DNA of 5,783 nt from Verrucomicrobiota bacterium (GTDB lineage: Bacteria > Verrucomicrobiota > Verrucomicrobiia > Limisphaerales > JAGWYX01), in contig JAGWYX010000294.1 in assembly GCA_018969165.1 (NCBI GenBank), positions 1 through 5,783 on the forward strand, given 5' to 3'. The stretch's first letter is position 1. Every line of letters starts with the position of its first letter. Shown here one piece after another: positions 4,369 to 5,783 of this stretch. The notes under the pieces are model-generated. The model was not told the origin of the DNA and did no database searches. It saw nothing but the letters and a program-made list of their open reading frames with translations. The translations under genes were made by a program, and so were the position numbers.

Positions 4369-5783
4369 ATGACCGACCCGACCAAAATCACCCTGACGCA
4401 CCCTTCGGGGCGTGAAGTAAACGAAACCAACACCGCCACCACCACGTCGGCCGCGAAACCTCGACGGCGCTTGAGTCTGCGCGTCACGTTGCCGTGCCTC
4501 GGATTCGTCATCATCCTGTTCCTGCGCTTCAACCTGCCGGAAACCTTCGCCAGTTGGTTTGCGTGCTGGAGTGCTAGCGGGTATTGCTATCAGTGTGTTC
4601 CGACAGGTGACGATTACCTGTGTTTCGAGGACGACACGACCACTTGTCAATCGTCATGCATACCGGGAGGGTCATCCGGCGGTGGTGAGGGAGGAGGAGG
4701 CAGCAATGCTGGCGGGCAAGGCCACAAGGGACCAAACGACGCCATCCGCCGGCCGGACCAGTGCTCCACATGCCAGGGGAGTTCGGACAAGCTGAAAAGA
4801 ATAGAAAACCAGTCGCGCTACATCTGTGATTCACAAGGAAATTGTTCGCAAGCACCCGGCATGCCGATTTGGTCTGTCACGGAGCCGATGCTTAATCTCT
4901 GGCTTCAGGATACACCACTCGTGTATCAGCCGAGCAGAGGCGATGCAATCCAACTGCAACTCGTATACAAAAGTGAAAGGGATTACCAGGAAACTACCGA
5001 GGATTCGACCGCCTTCGTATTCACTTTCGGCAATGGCTGGTTTGGCCGATGGCGGTGTTACGTGGTCTTGCACAATGCGGCGACTAACACCTTCGATCTC
5101 TATAATGGCATCGGTGGCCGGACGACGCTGACGCTCAATGGCTCTCCCAGTTTTCGCGGGCAGATGACGCTGGCCATCATCTCGAATAATCCGGTCGTCC
5201 AATACCCGACGGGCGCTCAGGACGTGTTCGCGTATTCGAACACCGATGCAAATGGAGTCACGCGGTATTTCCGGACCAAGCACATTGATCCGGTCGGGAA
5301 TACCACCACATTCGCGTATTCAGTGATCGGCTCCGCGGTCTGTTTAACCAACATCACCGACGTCGACAACAACTCAACGACGCTGCAGTATTCCGCGTTC
5401 AACGGTTACGAGTGCGTCACGAACGTCACCGATCCGTATCAGCATACCGCGTCGTTTCTATACGACGCGGGTTACGGGCCTCCTCTGCTCACCAACATGA
5501 CGGATGTGATCCAGATCAGCAGCACGCTCGTTTACAACACCACGACGTTGACGTTGACGAATCTCATCACGCCGTATGCCACGAACCAGTTTTTGGGTCT
5601 CAAGGACACCTCGACCGACAAAGGCCTCCTCATCACCGTGAGCGGCGTCCACGGGACCGTCCGCAACTACTTTTATGTTTACACGGACGTCGGCAACACA
5701 AACTACATGACAAACTCTTATGCCGGTTGGCTGCCTCAAACGACGAACGGTTCAGTCTATGCCTTCCCGAACACGTTCGACCC
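4369..5783 (+). CDS. RHS-like YD-repeat surface protein, N-terminal 471 residues (3' end outside window)
   Basis: The frame from ATG 4369 stays open for 471 codons to the window edge. Residues 1-31 are polar (Thr/Lys-rich), residues 32-34 are RRR, and residues 39-52 are hydrophobic, giving a signal peptide or a short signal anchor. Residues 66-159 carry ten cysteines around a Gly-rich linker. Residues ~164-300 (GMPIWSVTEPMLNLWLQDTP, then LVYQPSRGDAIQLQLVYKSE) resemble the domain before the repeats in RHS-like proteins of Verrucomicrobiota, by my recall. From residue 307, DPVGNTTTFAY-type units recur every 24 residues, a degenerate form of the YD repeat (G-x-x-x-x-x-Y-D). RHS/YD proteins form hollow beta-cocoon shells that often enclose a C-terminal toxin or present a variable tip; whether that holds here cannot be judged because the C-terminus is missing. 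The gene follows the beta-helix gene by 67 bases. Assignment as RHS-like is good; its role is unknown. Confidence 0.9.
   Translation, partial: MTDPTKITLTHPSGREVNETNTATTTSAAKPRRRLSLRVTLPCLGFVIILFLRFNLPETFASWFACWSASGYCYQCVPTGDDYLCFEDDTTTCQSSCIPGGSSGGGEGGGGSNAGGQGHKGPNDAIRRPDQCSTCQGSSDKLKRIENQSRYICDSQGNCSQAPGMPIWSVTEPMLNLWLQDTPLVYQPSRGDAIQLQLVYKSERDYQETTEDSTAFVFTFGNGWFGRWRCYVVLHNAATNTFDLYNGIGGRTTLTLNGSPSFRGQMTLAIISNNPVVQYPTGAQDVFAYSNTDANGVTRYFRTKHIDPVGNTTTFAYSVIGSAVCLTNITDVDNNSTTLQYSAFNGYECVTNVTDPYQHTASFLYDAGYGPPLLTNMTDVIQISSTLVYNTTTLTLTNLITPYATNQFLGLKDTSTDKGLLITVSGVHGTVRNYFYVYTDVGNTNYMTNSYAGWLPQTTNGSVYAFPNTFD
4462..4524 (+). other. Basic/hydrophobic export or anchor segment of the RHS-like protein
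   Basis: Residues 32-52: RRRLSLR followed by VTLPCLGFVIILFL. Arginines before the core predict an N-in orientation with the rest of the protein outside. The uninterrupted core is only about 14 residues, short for a stable anchor, and a 31-residue polar lead is long for a signal peptide, so cleaved and uncleaved forms are both possible. No good lipobox is seen: Cys43 is preceded by T-L-P and Cys66 by W-F-A. Confidence 0.6.
4564..4845 (+). other. Cysteine-rich segment with Gly-rich linker in the RHS-like protein
   Basis: Ten cysteines lie at residues 66, 73, 76, 85, 93, 97, 132, 135, 153 and 159. Two are CxxC pairs (73/76 and 132/135). Residues 100-121 between the two clusters are mostly Gly, Ser and Asn (GGSSGGGEGGGGSNAGG). 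Outside the cell these would most likely be disulfides; the paired CxxC spacing could also bind a metal. I do not recognise the domain. Confidence 0.7.
5287..5601 (+). repeat. Degenerate YD-like repeats, 24-residue period
   Basis: Five units start at residues 307 (DPVGNTTTFAY), 331 (DVDNNSTTLQY), 355 (DPYQHTASFLYD), 379 (DVIQISSTLVY) and 401 (TPYATNQFLGL). Steps are 24, 24, 24 and 22 residues. Each has a TD/TP opening, a Gly-or-equivalent turn, a Thr/Ser-rich middle and a closing aromatic, as in one strand-turn-strand unit of an RHS shell. Only the third unit keeps the full Y-D. The DNA copies are diverged, so this is an old repeat. Confidence 0.75.

Noticed and set aside
4603..4621. ACAGGT/ACCTGT inverted repeat with a 7-base loop
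   Set aside because: It lies inside the RHS-like coding frame, has only six paired bases and has no T-run, so it is not a terminator or a supported regulatory site.
4675..4731. GGAGGA-rich stretch as a possible internal ribosome binding site or low-complexity repeat
   Set aside because: It encodes the Gly-rich linker of the RHS-like protein in frame. No plausible gene starts just after it.
4831..5283. 150-codon - strand frame opposite the RHS-like gene
   Set aside because: The + strand frame from 4369 is continuous, has a ribosome binding site and clear RHS-type motifs. The - strand product shows nothing recognisable.

Overview
The window looks like a piece of a secreted or cell-surface protein locus from a GC-rich Gram-negative bacterium. 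The most likely source is the Verrucomicrobiota or a close relative in the PVC group. This placement is an inference from protein style: Thr/Asn/Ser-rich beta-structured secreted proteins, a recognisable type of large beta-helix protein, and an RHS-like gene directly after it. There is no taxonomic marker gene in the window. All three supported genes are on the + strand.

Layout: (1) positions 1-137 hold the last 44 codons of a gene that starts outside the window, ending in a small beta-rich domain with a GVGEAFW motif. (2) Positions 138-293 are a non-coding gap with no convincing terminator or promoter; it ends in a good ribosome binding site. (3) Positions 294-4301 encode a 1335-residue secreted protein. 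In order it has a Sec signal peptide, an N-terminal domain of about 280 residues, a basic linker, a two-part right-handed beta-helix, two tandem copies of a ~160-residue beta-sandwich-like domain, a pair of calcium-loop-like motifs and a short tail. (4) A 67-base gap with a ribosome binding site follows. (5) Positions 4369-5783 are an open frame of 471 codons running off the window. It has a basic/hydrophobic N-terminal export or anchor segment, a cysteine-rich segment with a glycine-rich linker, an RHS-type N-terminal domain and degenerate YD-like repeats spaced 24 residues apart.

The short gaps, shared strand and absence of a clear terminator suggest that the 1335-residue gene and the RHS-like gene are co-transcribed, perhaps with the upstream gene as well. 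Together they look like an export/surface module: a large repetitive adhesin-like protein made just before an RHS-type polymorphic surface protein. No enzyme, nucleic-acid-acting system, RNA gene, CRISPR array or mobile element is visible. The function of the locus cannot be fixed from this window, chiefly because the C-terminal end of the RHS-like protein, where a toxin or variable tip would lie, is outside it.
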